Notes under the pieces: model-generated | Seen by the model: only the letters and a program-made list of their open reading frames with translations | What the model was told of the DNA's origin: nothing | Databases searched by the model: none | Made by a program: the position numbers and the translations under genes | In this document: positions 32,931-44,960 of the stretch, in pieces | Layout: each line of letters starts with the position of its first letter | Numbering within the stretch: the first letter of the stretch is position 1 | From: Catonia carolina | Taxonomy: Eukaryota > Arthropoda > Insecta > Hemiptera > Achilidae | Direction: 5' to 3' | DNA: 64,000 bases | Assembly: GCA_035578175.1 (NCBI GenBank) | Contig: JAQMRL010000012.1 | Span: 17,773,715 to 17,837,714, forward strand

Positions 32931-33638
32931 AATCTGGTGTGAAACACTCACACAACTTTCTCTTGCCAATAAAAACGATGCAAAATATAACTTACGTGTA
33001 TCATAAGTAAACAAAGTAAAATGCAAAACACAACCTTATTTTAATCATGAGTGAACGACGCAATATGATAATCAACCTCTAGGCTATACAAAAAATGCTT
33101 GAAACAAAAGTAATAACATTTTTAATGTTTTATAAGTTTGAGACCATATACACTTAGCTGTTAAATGCGTAATGAGGCCGCAATCTTTAAGAAAAATCCG
33201 TTGTTTTACCGATTTTAATGATTAAATATAGAAAATCACTAATTGACGCTTAAGTATGCGTTGCAGAAAAAATTGTTTAGTATAAAAGTTGTAGGTTTTT
33301 TAATTTGCTATAACTTTAAATATAGCTATAAGATTTTCCCTAAAACGCATATAAAGGCCGCAATCTGAAAAAGAAGCCTTATTTTATGATGAGAGCACAA
33401 CGTACCCAAGAATTCGAGTATTTATATCGGTCTCCTGGCAGTACCTAACTTACCTTCGAAGTTTCAACTTAGTACGATACTTCGTTCATGAGATATTTTG
33501 TTTACGCACAGACCAATCGCTGAAAAGATGTCATTTTGGTTCAAGGGGACCGGAAAATGTAAGTTTCTGGTGAACAATCGACCTGAAAGCAATGCTTTCC
33601 TTCCCTATATATTTATTCAGGGCGAGGAAGAGTAAGAA
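32931..33638 (+). repeat. Family A copy, internally deleted
   Basis: ATCTGGTGTGAAACACTC, then ACTTTCTCTTGCC; end GGGCGAGGAAGAGTAAGAAA. The GACCGATTTTGATG block is missing. Confidence 0.88.
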
Positions 33639-33890
33639 AACTTTATTTAAACATAGTTTTTAAAATACTTCGTTACAAATAACAGCTAGTCAAATGTTTT
33701 GCCCGGATTTCAGATGTTGCGCTGAAATTAAGCCATACTGAAATAACTAAGGCCACAATATGATGAGTAAATTTAGTAGTTTTATATGGTTTTACTCTAA
33801 TAAATCATATTATAAAAATACCTAAGAACTGTATATTCCATAGGATTTAAAATATCTAACATAAAATACATATTTTAGGGGTCGAAAGTA

Positions 33891-34310
33891 ACACTTTTCA
33901 CTTTTTCTTGCCCTACATAGAATATATAGAGCATGAAAAGTTCTCCCTGAACCCAAAAAACATATTTTAACGATTGGTCTGTGTAAAAAGAAATATCTCA
34001 AGAACGAAGTATCTTATGAAGTTGACACTGCTTGAAAATTGAGTTAAATACCACGTCATGAAAACCTGACACGAACATTTTCATTAAAATTTGTTGACCG
34101 TAAGTGGTAGCTAATTCGTATAATTTTTCAAGTTTTTTGCGAATTTCTAAAAAACGGCTCCTATGATCATTTTAAAAATCGCCTTATTTACTACATTTTT
34201 TAATGAACTGCAAAATAAGGTAACCGCTATCGGGGGGCTGTGCTTTCATGGTAATTTTTTTAAGATTGTGATTTTAATACGCACTTTAGGACAAACGTTA
34301 TGTAATTCAT
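33891..34310 (-). repeat. Family A fragment
   Basis: CTTTTTCTTGCCCTACA, TGAACCCAAAAAACATA, AAGAACGAAGTATCTTATG and GGCTGTGCTTTCATGG in minus order. Confidence 0.85.
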
Positions 34311-34624
34311 CTCGAATTCATTTTCTTCTTTTCTTCTCAAACCTTTTTTTATTTACATATTTTTATATTTTATTAGTGTTTTTGGTTTTGTTTAGCAGTA
34401 GTTTAATTAATATTTAAGTAACCAACTAATAGTTTGAATTACTAATACACTAATAAAGTATCGTAGTAGTAGAAAATAAAGACAAAATCTTCCCTGAACA
34501 TGGGAAACAATAGTTGGGTAGATTATTTTCCACAGGTTAATATAAATAGTTTTAAATTTTTAAGTTATAATTAAGAAAATTAACATTGTATTATAATGTT
34601 TTTGAAACGTAACAGGAGAATAAA
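34311..34624. other. Insertion between family A segments, nature unknown
   Basis: AT-rich with no recognisable motif. The family A order resumes beyond it. Confidence 0.35.
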
Positions 34625-35026
34625 TAAATAAAAAAAATTAAAGTTGTGGGACTTTAAAAAACCTATAACTCTTATTTTTAACTTTTTTCCCACGACGCTT
34701 AGTTTAGCGTCATTTAGTGATTCTTTGTAGTCTTTTCGTCAAAATTGGTAAAAGATGGGATTGTTTAAGATTGTCGATAAATGAATACTAAGGCCACAAT
34801 CTTAAAATAAAATTCCGTTACATAGCCTACATATATTTTAATCGAAGTTGTGGGAAATTAAAAAAACTTACAACTTTTATTTAAAAGATTTTTCTATAGA
34901 GTCTAGTTTAGCGTTGATGAGTGATTTTCCGTATTTTTAAGTTGTACAGAAATTTATTTTCATTTATCGTCATTCATTCACGATTACCATTAGGTTGGTT
35001 TTCGTTTTGCGTTGTCTACTCATGAT
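34625..35026 (-). repeat. Family A fragment, continuation
   Basis: Blocks AACCTATAACTCTTATTTTT, ACGCTTAGTTTAGCG and GAGTCTAGTTTAGCG run to the GTCATTCATTCACGATTA region. The copy is terminated by the Helitron-like element. Confidence 0.75.
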
Positions 35027-35742
35027 CGGTGGCAATTTTTAAAAGTGCCGTCTGTCATTTCCTTTGTCCGTCCGTCCGTCACACCCAGATGTCAGAAAAT
35101 AAAAGAGATAGCAACAAACGGATTCCGGATTCGTCATTCAAACATAACTTTAGCGGGCCTAAATTGGGTTTGAAGTTCCCATTTTGACGGAAAGTGGCTC
35201 AAAACCTGAAGTCAAGAAATCAAAATCGGGAGCTACATGAGAAAGCTACCAACGGTTTTTGGATTCGTAATCGACCAAAAAGTTAGTGAGCCTTGATTGG
35301 GTTTGAAGTTCCGCTTTTGACCGGAAGTGGCCCAAACCAACAAGGTCAAGAAATCAAAGTGGGAATTTGGAAACAAAAATAGTGTCATTCGATTCCTCTT
35401 AAAGAGTAGATATAGAAATGATTGGGTGTAAAGTTCCAGTTTCGGCCGGTAGTGGCCCAAAACCGGAAGTCAAAAAATTAAAGTCGGAATTTGGAAACAA
35501 AAAAGTGTCATTCGATTCCTGTTAAAGAGTAGATACAGAAATCACTAATGGTTTTAGCAATAAGTCAAAGGTAAGCCTTTTTTTAAAGTTGCCGCCAGCC
35601 ATGAGACGCATGGTCTCATAAAAGGGATTTTTATTCATAAGTTATTTATTATTTATATTTATAAGGAAAAATTGTTTAAAAGTTTTTTAAAAATTATTGA
35701 AATAACAAAATTGTCCGCGGGTGAAGCCGTGACTGGCAGCTA
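35027..35742 (+). mobile_element. Helitron-like non-autonomous element (family B)
   Basis: It begins ATCGGTGGCAATTTTTAAAA and includes a TCCGTCCGTCCGTCAC stretch typical of insect Helitron-type repeats. It ends GTCCGCGGGTGAAGCCGTG, then ACTGGCAGCTAG followed by T. A GC-rich hairpin shortly before a CTAG terminus and insertion before T fit a Helitron 3' end. There is no target duplication and no Rep/helicase frame. Inside, three tandem units of ~130 bp begin TGGGTTTGAAGTTCC (35165, 35298, 35423), and a hairpin ATGAGACGCATGGTCTCAT lies at ~35605. Confidence 0.55.
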
Positions 35743-36357
35743 GTAATCATTTTTATAATCTTGTCAGTGTTTTAAATTTGATAGGCAATTAAAACGATTT
35801 TTTCTGTAGTTTAAAAAAGCAAAAGTGAACAATTTTTAACGCAAATGAAAGATAAAAGCAAATGCCTTTTTGATATATTTCTTTTTACGTTTTTTTATTC
35901 AAAAATGTTGCCTCTCTAATGAGTGCTCTTCAACCACCGTATGTTTCAAGTACTTGTTCAATTTTTGTGTTTTTTTTTATACAGAAACGATTGATTGGAA
36001 ATTTTGATGATTTTTTAACGCTACTCTTTTTAGTCTGGTACGCAAACAATTTTTGTTATAATATTTTTATATTATAAATATTGTTAATTGATAGGGAGAT
36101 CTGTCAAAAAATGCGGGTTTTTAATTTTCGCGTGTATTTTATTTTGTTTTATTCAAAACGTTGCTGTTAATTATATTTTCGATACTTCCTTCCGTACCTT
36201 TTGTATTTTATTTATGAAACGATGAACTTCTTCTATCTTTCCCGTAAAAATAATTTTAACTACACCGCTACCATTGTGTGAGGTAATTTAAACAATAGAA
36301 TTTCTATACAAAAATTGCATTAAATATTTTTTTGTTTCACGCCTGACTGTTATGCAT
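35743..36357. other. No gene seen
   Basis: T-rich, without supported features. Confidence 0.35.
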
Positions 36358-36722
36358 GTTGTTGTTATTTAGGTCATCTGCCGCAAGACTGGTTTGAACC
36401 TCTAGAGGGTTTACTAAGTAAAACGAGGAGTGAAGTGGTTTACATTTGCCTTCCTCACTGAGAGGAAAGTATGCTTATCAACACTCCAGGCCCTCTGAAA
36501 AACATTTACTTTCCACCTTATAAATGACATATTCACTTCGTTCACCACAGGGTCTAGCTGTATAATGAAATTCATTAATCTCAGAGGAGGTAATTCTGAT
36601 TAGTATCTTTTACACCACTACCTCATCTGTTCTTAAATGCTTTAGTCATATAATTGGCTGATGGAACTGGAAGATCGAGTGCAAATAATAATTTAACTCT
36701 CCACCTGCCTGCTACGGGCTTA
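36358..36722 (-). repeat. Family C with 10-bp target duplication
   Basis: The (GTT)n side is the reversed (CAA)n tail, and the copy ends in GCCTGCTACGGGCTTA. TGTTATGCAT flanks it on both sides (36348-36357 and 36723-36732), demonstrating insertion by a retroposon-type mechanism. Confidence 0.9.
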
Positions 36723-36869
36723 TGTTATGCATATTAAAACTAATTTAGATGGTAAAGAGTAGTAGATGAAAGTGACTGATGAAACTAATAAACTTTACCA
36801 GGAATCGATTTCGAGACTCACAGTATACAAACCAGTTGCGCTTGCTAGTATACCTTCCCAAGCTTTTTA

Positions 36870-37281
36870 CTTTTACTTTCCCAACATGAAGTATAGGAAA
36901 GGAAAGTATTGTTTTCATATCGATTTTAAGAATTAAAGTTTTTACCGGAAATACACATTTTCAGGCCCCCTGAACCCAAAGAATATGTTTTTTTTAATCG
37001 ATTGCTCTTGTAAAGGTGTCTGTCTGTGTTTAATCAAAATTGGTTAACCGGAAGTGGTAGCTTATTTATATAATTTTTCACTTGTTTGTGATTTCCTCAA
37101 AAATATTCCTACGACTTTGTTTAAAATCGCCTCATTAAGGCTACTATATTTTTGTGCTCCACAAAATAAGGTAAGCGGCTTGTCTGCTGCTTTTGAGGAA
37201 GGGGCTGAGCTCTCGTAGTAAAAAAGGTTGTTTTTTAAGAGTACGGCCTAAATGTGCATTTTATGGTAAAGTGTGTAATCC
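36870..37281 (-). repeat. Family A fragment
   Basis: TTACTTTCCCAACATGAAG, ATTAAAGTTTTTACCGG, CAAAATTGGTTAACCGG, GGGGCTGAGCTCTCGTAG and TACGGCCTAAATGTGC. It is truncated there. Confidence 0.85.
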
Positions 37282-37539
37282 ACAAAAAATGTGAATATTT
37301 AGTAGCACTGTTATAGAAATTAATGATGAATCTTTCATTGTTTGATTTATATTAATTTGAATACTAAAATAGCACTTTAGGCCTTAAACCATTTTTATCA
37401 GAACCAGGAAGTGGTCACCACTACAAAAAATAAAAAAAACATTAATAAAATAAGCATTAATAACGTTAAACATTATTAAACATTAATAAATAAAAAAAAA
37501 CATTATAAACGCTAAAGAATTCCCAGTTTTAACATAGTT

Positions 37540-38530
37540 TTTTTTTTGATGGCCTCAACTCACCCCTTACAGCCATCCCAACCTCTATGAAAGTGACTAA
37601 CAGGAAAGCGGGGACGACCTACATGAGTTGAACAAGTGCAGCAACAGATAGAAATCCTTGAAACGCTTCACTTACCTATCGGGACGTAAATACAAGGGAC
37701 GTCAAAAGAAAAAACACTAACTCATACGTCTATAAGCTTATAAGTAAATTTGTGCAGGGATTGGCAATGATACCACACCTACAGCATGGAAAGATAACAA
37801 AGAAAAAGAAATAAACAAACACTAAAAATAAATAAAAAAACCAAGCTAACAGCCAAGTAAAACAAAACCAATTATCAAAACAGGAGTCCTACATGACTTA
37901 ATAACGCTGGTAGGCTACTCAGTTCACCTACCAACTTGTCATATGGCTGTCCCAACTGGATCACCCATCCAACATAATTTTCCTCTTAAACGTTGATATA
38001 GTATATTCTTGTTGAATATATCAACCCCGCAACCGTCAACAACATTCATAATTTTAACGCATCTTGCCAGGGGAGATATCCGAGTCTTTACCCTGTAGTC
38101 CAAAAGCCTGTGCCCTCTGGAGTTCACATATGGCACCCTGTACGCTACATGCGCAATATTGACACTAATAGCTCCATGCATTACCTTGAATAAAAACATG
38201 GCATCTGCTATATCCCGCCTCTTGTCCAATGTCATTATACCAAGTTGGGTACACTCCTCTTCGTACTGATCACCCGCCTCACACAGGCCACGCTGGCGCA
38301 AGTGATACAGCAACCTCCTCTGCACAGCTTCAATACGCTGGTCGGTGTATCCTCTGTCGTAGTTCCAAACAACTGAACAATACTCAAACACCGACCTGAC
38401 ATATGCTTGATAAAGCCGGAGCAACGTCTCAAGCCGCCGATAACGACGTCCAACATAAAATACAAGTCCTAAATTTCGCCTAGCTCTGGCAACTATTTTA
38501 TTTACATGCGCTGTAAAGAGCAACTTGCCA
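37540..38530 (-). mobile_element. 5'-truncated non-LTR retrotransposon (LINE)
   Basis: The 3' end of a LINE: a reverse-transcriptase C-terminal frame (37939-38523), a ~390-bp 3' UTR, and an A-run on the minus strand just after GAGGCCATC at ~37551. Truncation at about 38530 is typical of aborted target-primed reverse transcription. Confidence 0.75.
37939..38523 (-). pseudogene. LINE reverse transcriptase, C-terminal 194 codons
   Basis: The protein reads HVNKIVARARRNLGLVFYVG, RLYQAYVRSVFEYCSVVWN, then RIEAVQRRLLYHL, and later YVNSRGHRLL. This is the thumb and post-RT region found at the C-terminus of Jockey/CR1/I-type LINE polymerases (the LEYCSVVW and IEAVQR motifs). The frame opens on TTG with no ATG, and a stop lies a few codons upstream, so it is a 5'-truncated remnant. 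The catalytic YADD region is missing. The remaining frame is open to its natural stop, implying moderate age. The exact clade is uncertain. Confidence 0.88.
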
Positions 38531-38643
38531 AACTATTATAAAAAATGGCTAAATTTTTATGGTCGGTCTTTTTAAAGCACATGACATGTGAAACGGGCCA
38601 TACAACTTGATCGGTGCATAAAACCGATTCACAACATGATAAA

Positions 38644-38714
38644 ACATGTCATATTTTGAATTATTTACATTAGCTAGATGAAGTCGTGTGAATGTTTCAC
38701 ACCAGATTTTTCTA
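38644..38714 (-). repeat. Family A terminal fragment
   Basis: TTATTTACATTAGCTAGATG, AAGTCGTGTGAATG and TTTCACACCAGATTTTT. Confidence 0.8.
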
Positions 38715-38856
38715 TCACGTATATCTTAACTAGCTTTTTATATTTTTAACCCCTTTTATCAACCCCTCCTCTCGCTACTTGTTTGGAAGGATGAGCGATG
38801 TGGTGTAAAAAGATGTGCATTTATTTGTATAAGAAAAACCAAATATAAAGTTGATT

Positions 38857-38958
38857 TTCTTTAAACGTCATTCACTGAATGAAATATAGGTTATTTTTCG
38901 TTATTTACATTGGCAAAAGAGAGTTGTGTGAGTGTTTCGCACCAGATTTTTTTAAAAC
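38857..38958 (-). repeat. Family A terminal fragment
   Basis: CGTCATTCACTGAATG, CATTGGCAAAAGAGAGTTG and GTTTCGCACCAGATTTTTT. Confidence 0.85.
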
Positions 38959-39454
38959 ACAATTCTGTAATTTATCTAAAAATTGAGAAAATGGAGGGAT
39001 AAGTCGATACCCATGGTACATAGGAATCTGCGATATGAAAAAACGTATTATAAACAAGGAAACGATAATTTTTAAGTATCACAAGGTTTCTGTTGTTGGA
39101 TACAACAGATGATGTAATTCTCATGTCATCAAATGATCTTTAACAGTCTTGGTTACGCGGTAAACTCCATGTAGAATTTGTGGTTGCTCTGGTAAGAACC
39201 GCAGTGCTACCAACTTAATAATGTTTCCTCTAATTCCTTGAACTTCTATTCATAATTTACCGTAGGCTCTACTATATAAATTACATATTGTAGATTATTG
39301 TATAAAAATTTAATAACTTAATAAAAACTAGGCAAACCACTTAAACGTTTTCACGAATCTCTCATCAGAATTCCTTAAATAAAAATAAAATTCCTTAAAT
39401 AAAATAGACTATCATTGTAATATTTTATTCCAGATTTATTCGGGACCTAGTTAA
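38959..39454. other. No gene seen
   Basis: No supported feature. Confidence 0.35.
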
Positions 39455-40052
39455 TAACCAGGAGTAGTAGTTCCTTCTGAAATTTTCTAATATTTGCAAT
39501 TTTTCCAAAAACGGCTTCTACGATTTTTTTTTAATATTGCCTCATTTCCTACATTTTTCGTACTGTGCAAGATAGAGTAAGTGGCATGTCTGTTGGAATT
39601 CGTGACGTGGGGTTGTGCTCCGTGATAATATTTTTTAAGATTGCGGCCTTAATATGCATTTTTGAGAAAAAATGTAGAACGTTATATATTCGAAGTTTTA
39701 GACAATTAAAAAACCTACAATTTTTAATTCAACGATTTCTTTTCTACTGTGCATCAGTTAGTGATTTTCTGTACTTTTCTCATTGAAGTTGGTAAAATTT
39801 GGATTTTTTTGAGGTGTAGCCTTAGTATGCATTCACGGCAAAAGTCTGTAAAAGTAAAATTAAAGAAAATTTACAACTTTTATGTCCAGCATTTCTACAT
39901 CATCTATTCCAGCAACTTCTACAGAACTTAATTTAGCGTCAATTATTGATTTTCTGTTTTTTGCTCATAAAAATCGGTAAAAAATGATATTTTTTTAAGA
40001 TTGCGCTTTTAGTATGTATTTTGTTCAAAGTGTATTGTACAATGAAATTTAT

Positions 40053-40443
40053 GTTGTTGTTTAGGTCATCAGCCAAAAGGCTGATTTGAACCTCTAGTGG
40101 CTTTACTAAGTAAAACGAGGAGTAAGCTGGTTTAAATTGCCTTCCTCAATGAGTGGAAAAGTATGCTTATCAGCATGCCACGCCCTGTGAAAAGCATCTA
40201 CTTTCCACCCCGGAAATGACATTTCACTTCTTTCACCACAGAATCTGGCTGTATAATGAAATTCATTACTCTCAGAGGAGATAACTGTGACTAGTGCCTG
40301 TTACACCTGTACCTCTTCTGTTCTTAAATGCTTCAGTCATATAATTGGCCGAATATGTGACAGAAACAGAACTAATTTTTGTAGCCCTGGAACTAGCAGA
40401 TAGAGTGTAAATAATTCAACACTCTACCTGCCTGTTATGGGCA
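40053..40443 (-). repeat. Family C retroposon
   Basis: (GTT)n start, AGGTCATCAGCCAAAAGG, GAAATGACATTTCACTTC, TGCCTGTTATGGGCA. Full length in minus orientation, inserted in family A. Confidence 0.88.
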
Positions 40444-40494
40444 TAATTAAACGTTTATACCTTTCAAATCCCGCTCAGGCAAGGCATATTTTCA

Positions 40495-40603
40495 TATATT
40501 ACAAAAAATCATTCATTCTTCATTATACACAGTAAGTTACAACCCAACATTGTCGCTAATGACCATTGTAGTTGATGCGACGTTAAATAAATAAATTAAA
40601 AAA
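40495..40603 (+). repeat. SINE D tail
   Basis: CAACATTGTCGCTAATGACC and GTTGATGCGACGTTAAATAA followed by AAATAAATTAAAAAAAA. The tRNA-like head is missing. Confidence 0.6.
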
Positions 40604-40863
40604 AAGTTTAAATACCAATTTGAAAATTTATAATTCTTATTTCCAGCATTTTTTCTAGAGCTCCTAATTTAGCATCAATTAGTGATTTTCTATATTATTA
40701 AGTCAAACTGAGGTTGATTTTTATTTAGCGAAGGATTTTCAGTTTGGTTGTTTTTTATTTTACATTGTTTATTCATGATTAAAATATTGGTTATATTTTT
40801 AATTATTTACATTGGCAAGAGAATATTCGTTCAGATATTTCTCGCTAGATTTTATATTTTAAC

Positions 40864-41335
40864 ATACACCAATTTATTACAAAAAAAATTATATTAGATT
40901 CACTCCTATTTAAAAACCATCCCTAAAACGTCCAATATTTTGGGTGAAGAATCTTTGGTCGCTAAATAGAGGTTTATTATAATTTGTTTCAGTAATAATA
41001 GATTAATTTCTCTATTATGCCTAGGATGTCGAACCTGATTATCAGATTTTGAAATATTCCTAATTAGAGGTATTTGTTTCACGACCGTATTATGCTAATG
41101 TATAAATGTTAAACCCCGTGGGCATTTTAGGCAGTAATGCGTCAAATATTACATGGCATTCTGGTAATGACATAAACCTATGTAATGGGGCAGTGAAAAT
41201 CAAATTAATTTTCCATATCTGCTTATTGTGTTATCAATATCAAACGGTAGTGTGTGAAATCACATTTCATTTCTAATTTCCAGAATTCTACTAATCCGAC
41301 TTTTCTTTCACAAAATATTGAAGTACCGCTTTTTA
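40864..41335. other. No gene seen
   Basis: No supported feature. Confidence 0.35.
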
Positions 41336-41845
41336 AAAAGATTTGGTATGAAACACTCCCACGACTCTCTCTTACCAATGTAAATAATGAAACATATAAC
41401 GGAACGATTTAATCATGAGTATACTATGTAAAATTAAAACATCCTAAATTCAATCATTATTGATTGATGCTAAATGAAAATCAAGCTTTCATGGACTTAA
41501 AAATATGGAAAATCAATAATTGGCGCTAAACTAGCTTCTGTAGAGAAAAATACTTAAAACATTTATAGGTTTTTTAATTTTCTAAAACTTTGGTTATATA
41601 TAATTTTGTCGTAAAATTTATACTAAGGCCGCAATAACAACCATTTCTACTCGTTTTGTAATAGAATACGGAAAAACTAATTGACGCTAAACTAGACCAT
41701 ACAAATAAATTCTTAAAATAAAAGTTTTGGGTTTCTTAATGCTCTATAACTTTAGTTGTAAATATTTATACGATAAAATACTACTGCCGCAATCTTTAAA
41801 AAAAAATTCTTATAAATTTCAACGGAAAAGTAAGGAAAATCATTC
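41336..41845 (+). repeat. Family A 5' part
   Basis: ATTTGGTATGAAACACTCCC, then ACTCTCTCTTACC; CGCTAAACTAGCTTCTGTAG; cut by a family C copy at ~41846. Confidence 0.85.
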
Positions 41846-42258
41846 GATAAATTATTTGCACGATCTGATAGTTCCAGGGCTGCAAAACAATAGTGATGTT
41901 TTTTATTACATGGTTAGCCAATTATATGACTGAAGCATTTAAGAGCAGAAGAGGTAGTACGGAGAATAATAGGTAAGGAGAACAGAAGAGGAAAAATCTA
42001 GAGGTGTAAAAGACCCTAGTCAGAGTTATCTCCTCTGAGAGTAATGCATCTCATTATACAGCTAGACCCTGTGATGAATGAAGTGAAGGTGTCATTTGCA
42101 GGGTGAAAAAATAGGTGTTTTTAGAAGAGCCTGGCATGCTGATAAACATACCTTTGCCCTCAGTGAGGAAGGAAATTGTAAACCACCTCACTCTTCGTTT
42201 CACTCAGTAAAGCCTCTAGGGGTTCAAACCAGCCTTTTGGCCGATGACCTAAAAAACA
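41846..42258 (+). repeat. Family C with internal insertion
   Basis: Begins within the consensus (AAATTATTTGCACGATCTG). About 45 extra bases with a repeated GAACAGAAGAGG phrase follow AGCAGAAGAGGTAG. It ends TGGCCGATGACCTAAAAAAC. Confidence 0.85.
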
Positions 42259-42493
42259 ATTTAAAAAAATACTTAATGATAAAACAACGTCGATGTTTTG
42301 AGACGTAAGAGGTGACCGTAAATCGATAGGTATAATCAAAAGAAGAAAGACTGCCTACCTTGGTCATTTATTAAGTATGAGTTTATGAAAAATTCATACT
42401 TATCACCCCTGAAACAGATTCTTGAGGGTAAAATTGAGGACAAGCGTGTAGGCCTGGCTCTCCAATGAAGTGTTATAAATTGAATAATTGTTC

Positions 42494-43148
42494 GAAGAAG
42501 GGCCTATGTTACTTTTTGTAAATTTCGCAAGAGAGCATGTTAAAGTCAGAGCAAAATGAAATTGTCGTTATTCAACATAGACCATTGAATAATGGTCTAT
42601 GTTGACCTTGTTGTTTGACACCCAGTTGAACCCAGTGAAAGTACACAATCCCATGGATATAAAAAAAAGACAATCATCATTACTTTAAATTTTGCCTTGC
42701 TCATTCGAGCTTTTTTGGCTCTCGGTGAAGTTCGGCCCTTCCAGTGCATGGATTGGCGCTTCGTTTCCGAATCATAAGTAAAAAACCACGTTTCATCACA
42801 TGTTACTATGTTCTACCTGTTCCCTAAGGTGAAATCTGGATTAAAAGGGACAAGATTTGAGTCTGTGGAAGCTAAAAAAGAGAAAGCGGTACGTGTTCTG
42901 AAGGAGCTGACAGAAGATGACTTCCAGCACTGTTTCCAACAATAGAAAATTCGCATGGAGCGTTGTAGGGATAGAGAAGGAGTGTATATTGAAGATGACA
43001 ATAAATGATTATGTATGAAATAAAAATAATTTTTTTTACGTCAGTCTGGTTATGTAATATCCACACCTCGTAAGTTACTAGGGTTCATTATGTAGGCCAA
43101 AAATTCATAAACCGTGTTTTCAAAATTCTCTAACATAGGCCCTTCTTC
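42494..43148. mobile_element. Inverted-repeat-flanked composite holding a rearranged mariner
   Basis: GAAGAAGGGCCTATGTTA at 42494-42511 has its exact reverse complement at 43131-43148, and similarity continues outward (TTGAATA on both arms). Between them lie a 13-bp-stem hairpin at 42574-42603 (AACATAGACCATT arms, GAAT loop) and a mariner fragment folded back on itself. Confidence 0.8.
42625..43072 (+). pseudogene. Mariner (DD34D) fragment, internally inverted
   Basis: 42625-42806 is the minus-strand image of the transposase middle: reversed it gives the ACATGTGATGAAACGTGG (CDETW) and CCAATCCATGCACTGGAAG blocks. From ~42806 the orientation flips to plus, giving the C-terminus (FYLFPKVKSG-like, then KELTEDDFQHCFQQ) with one in-frame TAG before the KIRMERC-like block. 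The genuine mariner 3' end follows (ACGTCAGTCTGGTTATGTAA, CCACACCTCGTA). The 5' half is lost and it cannot code for an enzyme. Confidence 0.85.
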
Positions 43149-44547
43149 CGGTCACCTATTCAATTATTTCTTTTATGTACAGTTGTCTTATATCCATAAA
43201 ATTGAAATCTGTAAATATCTGTTCCGTTGAATATCTACGCTATTTATTAGATATCACCTTCAAAATACTTCTTTGTTTTCTTATCAGTGGTTCCATATAG
43301 CAATAAACAGCTCTACCCCAACCTATGATACCATAAGTTGAAACCGACTGCACGGTGACAAAGTATAAAACTTTTATTGTTTCAATCATTAATAATAATG
43401 CTGACTATAAAGGTAGGAAGATAGCAATGAATGATTAAAGAATATCAGACCTGACAGGGCTCAAAATCGGTACACCAACAGACTGTCCGTAGCAAGAAGA
43501 TAACTGTTCAAAGAACGGGTATTTTAGCTGGTAATGCCTATAAATTTAGAACTACGAGATGAAGATGGGTGAATCCAGTAATATATTGAACACCTATAAA
43601 AAATGTATATTATAAGATTGTAAAAGAGCATACACATTTTTATAACCCAGATGTTAATACGATACGACACAACCTTACCTGTCAAGAAATGGATATCTGT
43701 CATTCCTACTTAATACATAGTACAATATAAATTTACATGTGTGTGTGTTTGTGGAGGCGGAGGACGAATACATGGTTACGAGCACATGTGTGTGAAATTA
43801 TTTGAATATCGTGTGAAATGTACAGGTGACGCTGTCGTATATATTATTTATAACATAGACAGATACATTTTCAGTAACCCACTCGATATTTTCTTTTTTA
43901 GCACTTTTTTTAACCGTGTGTGTACTGAGGTAGTGGTTTATGTTATAAATAAACAATACACATGTATACCGTAAAATCGTGTACAACATTTTTTTGCAAT
44001 GGAATGAAAAGTTGGAAAAGTATTAAGAGTAAAACTTCCTAAAAGTTTAAAAGTTCAGGATATGTATCGTAAATTTTTTTATCGGTTTCCCTTTCTGTAA
44101 ATTATACCACGTGTAAATTTTTATGGAATTTATCTTATAATCTATAAACTCACAAGAATTTATTATACATATATACTTTTATGCTCTTTTAATAAATTTC
44201 CAAATTGCTTATTAGAAAATTTTGTAAACATAAATATCTATTGGTCTTTCCCGAGAATATCTTGTAAGATGTAGCTTACATAGAGTATAAATAACGGATG
44301 TTTAAAAAAGGACGTAACTATAACATTTATATATATGGGAGCTCACTTGATAGGTAGCGTAAAGAATTCAGTTCGAGAGGATTGTTTGTACGATTCCCCT
44401 CCTCCTATAACCTAGTAGTAGTAACAATACCACTAGTACGCTCCTTTCTAAAAATATAAGTTACAAACCATTTCGAATAACTACTGTAGTACCAAAATAT
44501 TTTATTATATTTTAAACTAATAATATTCTAATATATTTTATTAACAT
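43149..44547. other. No gene seen
   Basis: About 1.4 kb without recognisable repeat or coding feature. The small frames (43741-43974 and its complement) have no known domain. Confidence 0.35.
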
Positions 44548-44558
44548 ACTAAAAGTTT

Positions 44559-44960
44559 CTGCTCATAACAGACAGGTGGAGTGTCAAATTATTTACACTC
44601 AATCTGTTTGTTGCAGGGCTAAAATAAATAGTTCTGTTTCTTATCACATGGTCAGCCAATCAAATGACTAAATCATTTAAGAACAGAAGAGGTAGAGGTG
44701 TAAAAGACACTAGTCAGAGTTATCTTCTCTGAAAGTAATGAATTTCACTATACAGCCAGACCCTGTGGTGAATGAAGTGAAGGTGTCATTTGCAGAGTGG
44801 AAAATATGTGATTTTCAGAGGGCCCGGCATGCTGTTAAGCGTACTTTTCCACTCAGTGAGGAAGGCAATGGTAAACCACCTCACTCCTCGTTTTACTTAG
44901 TAAAACCTCTACAGGTTCAAACCAGCCTTTCGGCTGTTGACCTAAACAACAACAACAACA
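44559..44960 (+). repeat. Family C, complete, with 11-bp target duplication
   Basis: The most complete copy. It starts CTGCTCATAACAGACAGG and ends CCTAAACAAC then (AAC)n. ACTAAAAGTTT flanks both sides (44548-44558 and 44961-44971). The simple-sequence tail and variable-length target duplication indicate LINE-mobilised retroposition. Confidence 0.92.

Larger units (their letters stand above)
39455..40863 (-). repeat. Family A copy split by SINE insertions
   Basis: 39455-40045 covers GAGTAGTAGTTCCTTC, AAAACGGCTTCTACG, TTGCGGCCTTAATATGC and AACTTAATTTAGCGTC. 40606-40863 resumes with TTATAATTCTTATTTCCAGC and ends TTGGCAAGAGAATATTCG. Family C (40053-40443) and a SINE D tail lie between. Confidence 0.8.

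Noticed and set aside
38235..38465. 76-codon frame
   Set aside because: An alternate-frame shadow of the LINE reverse-transcriptase fragment.
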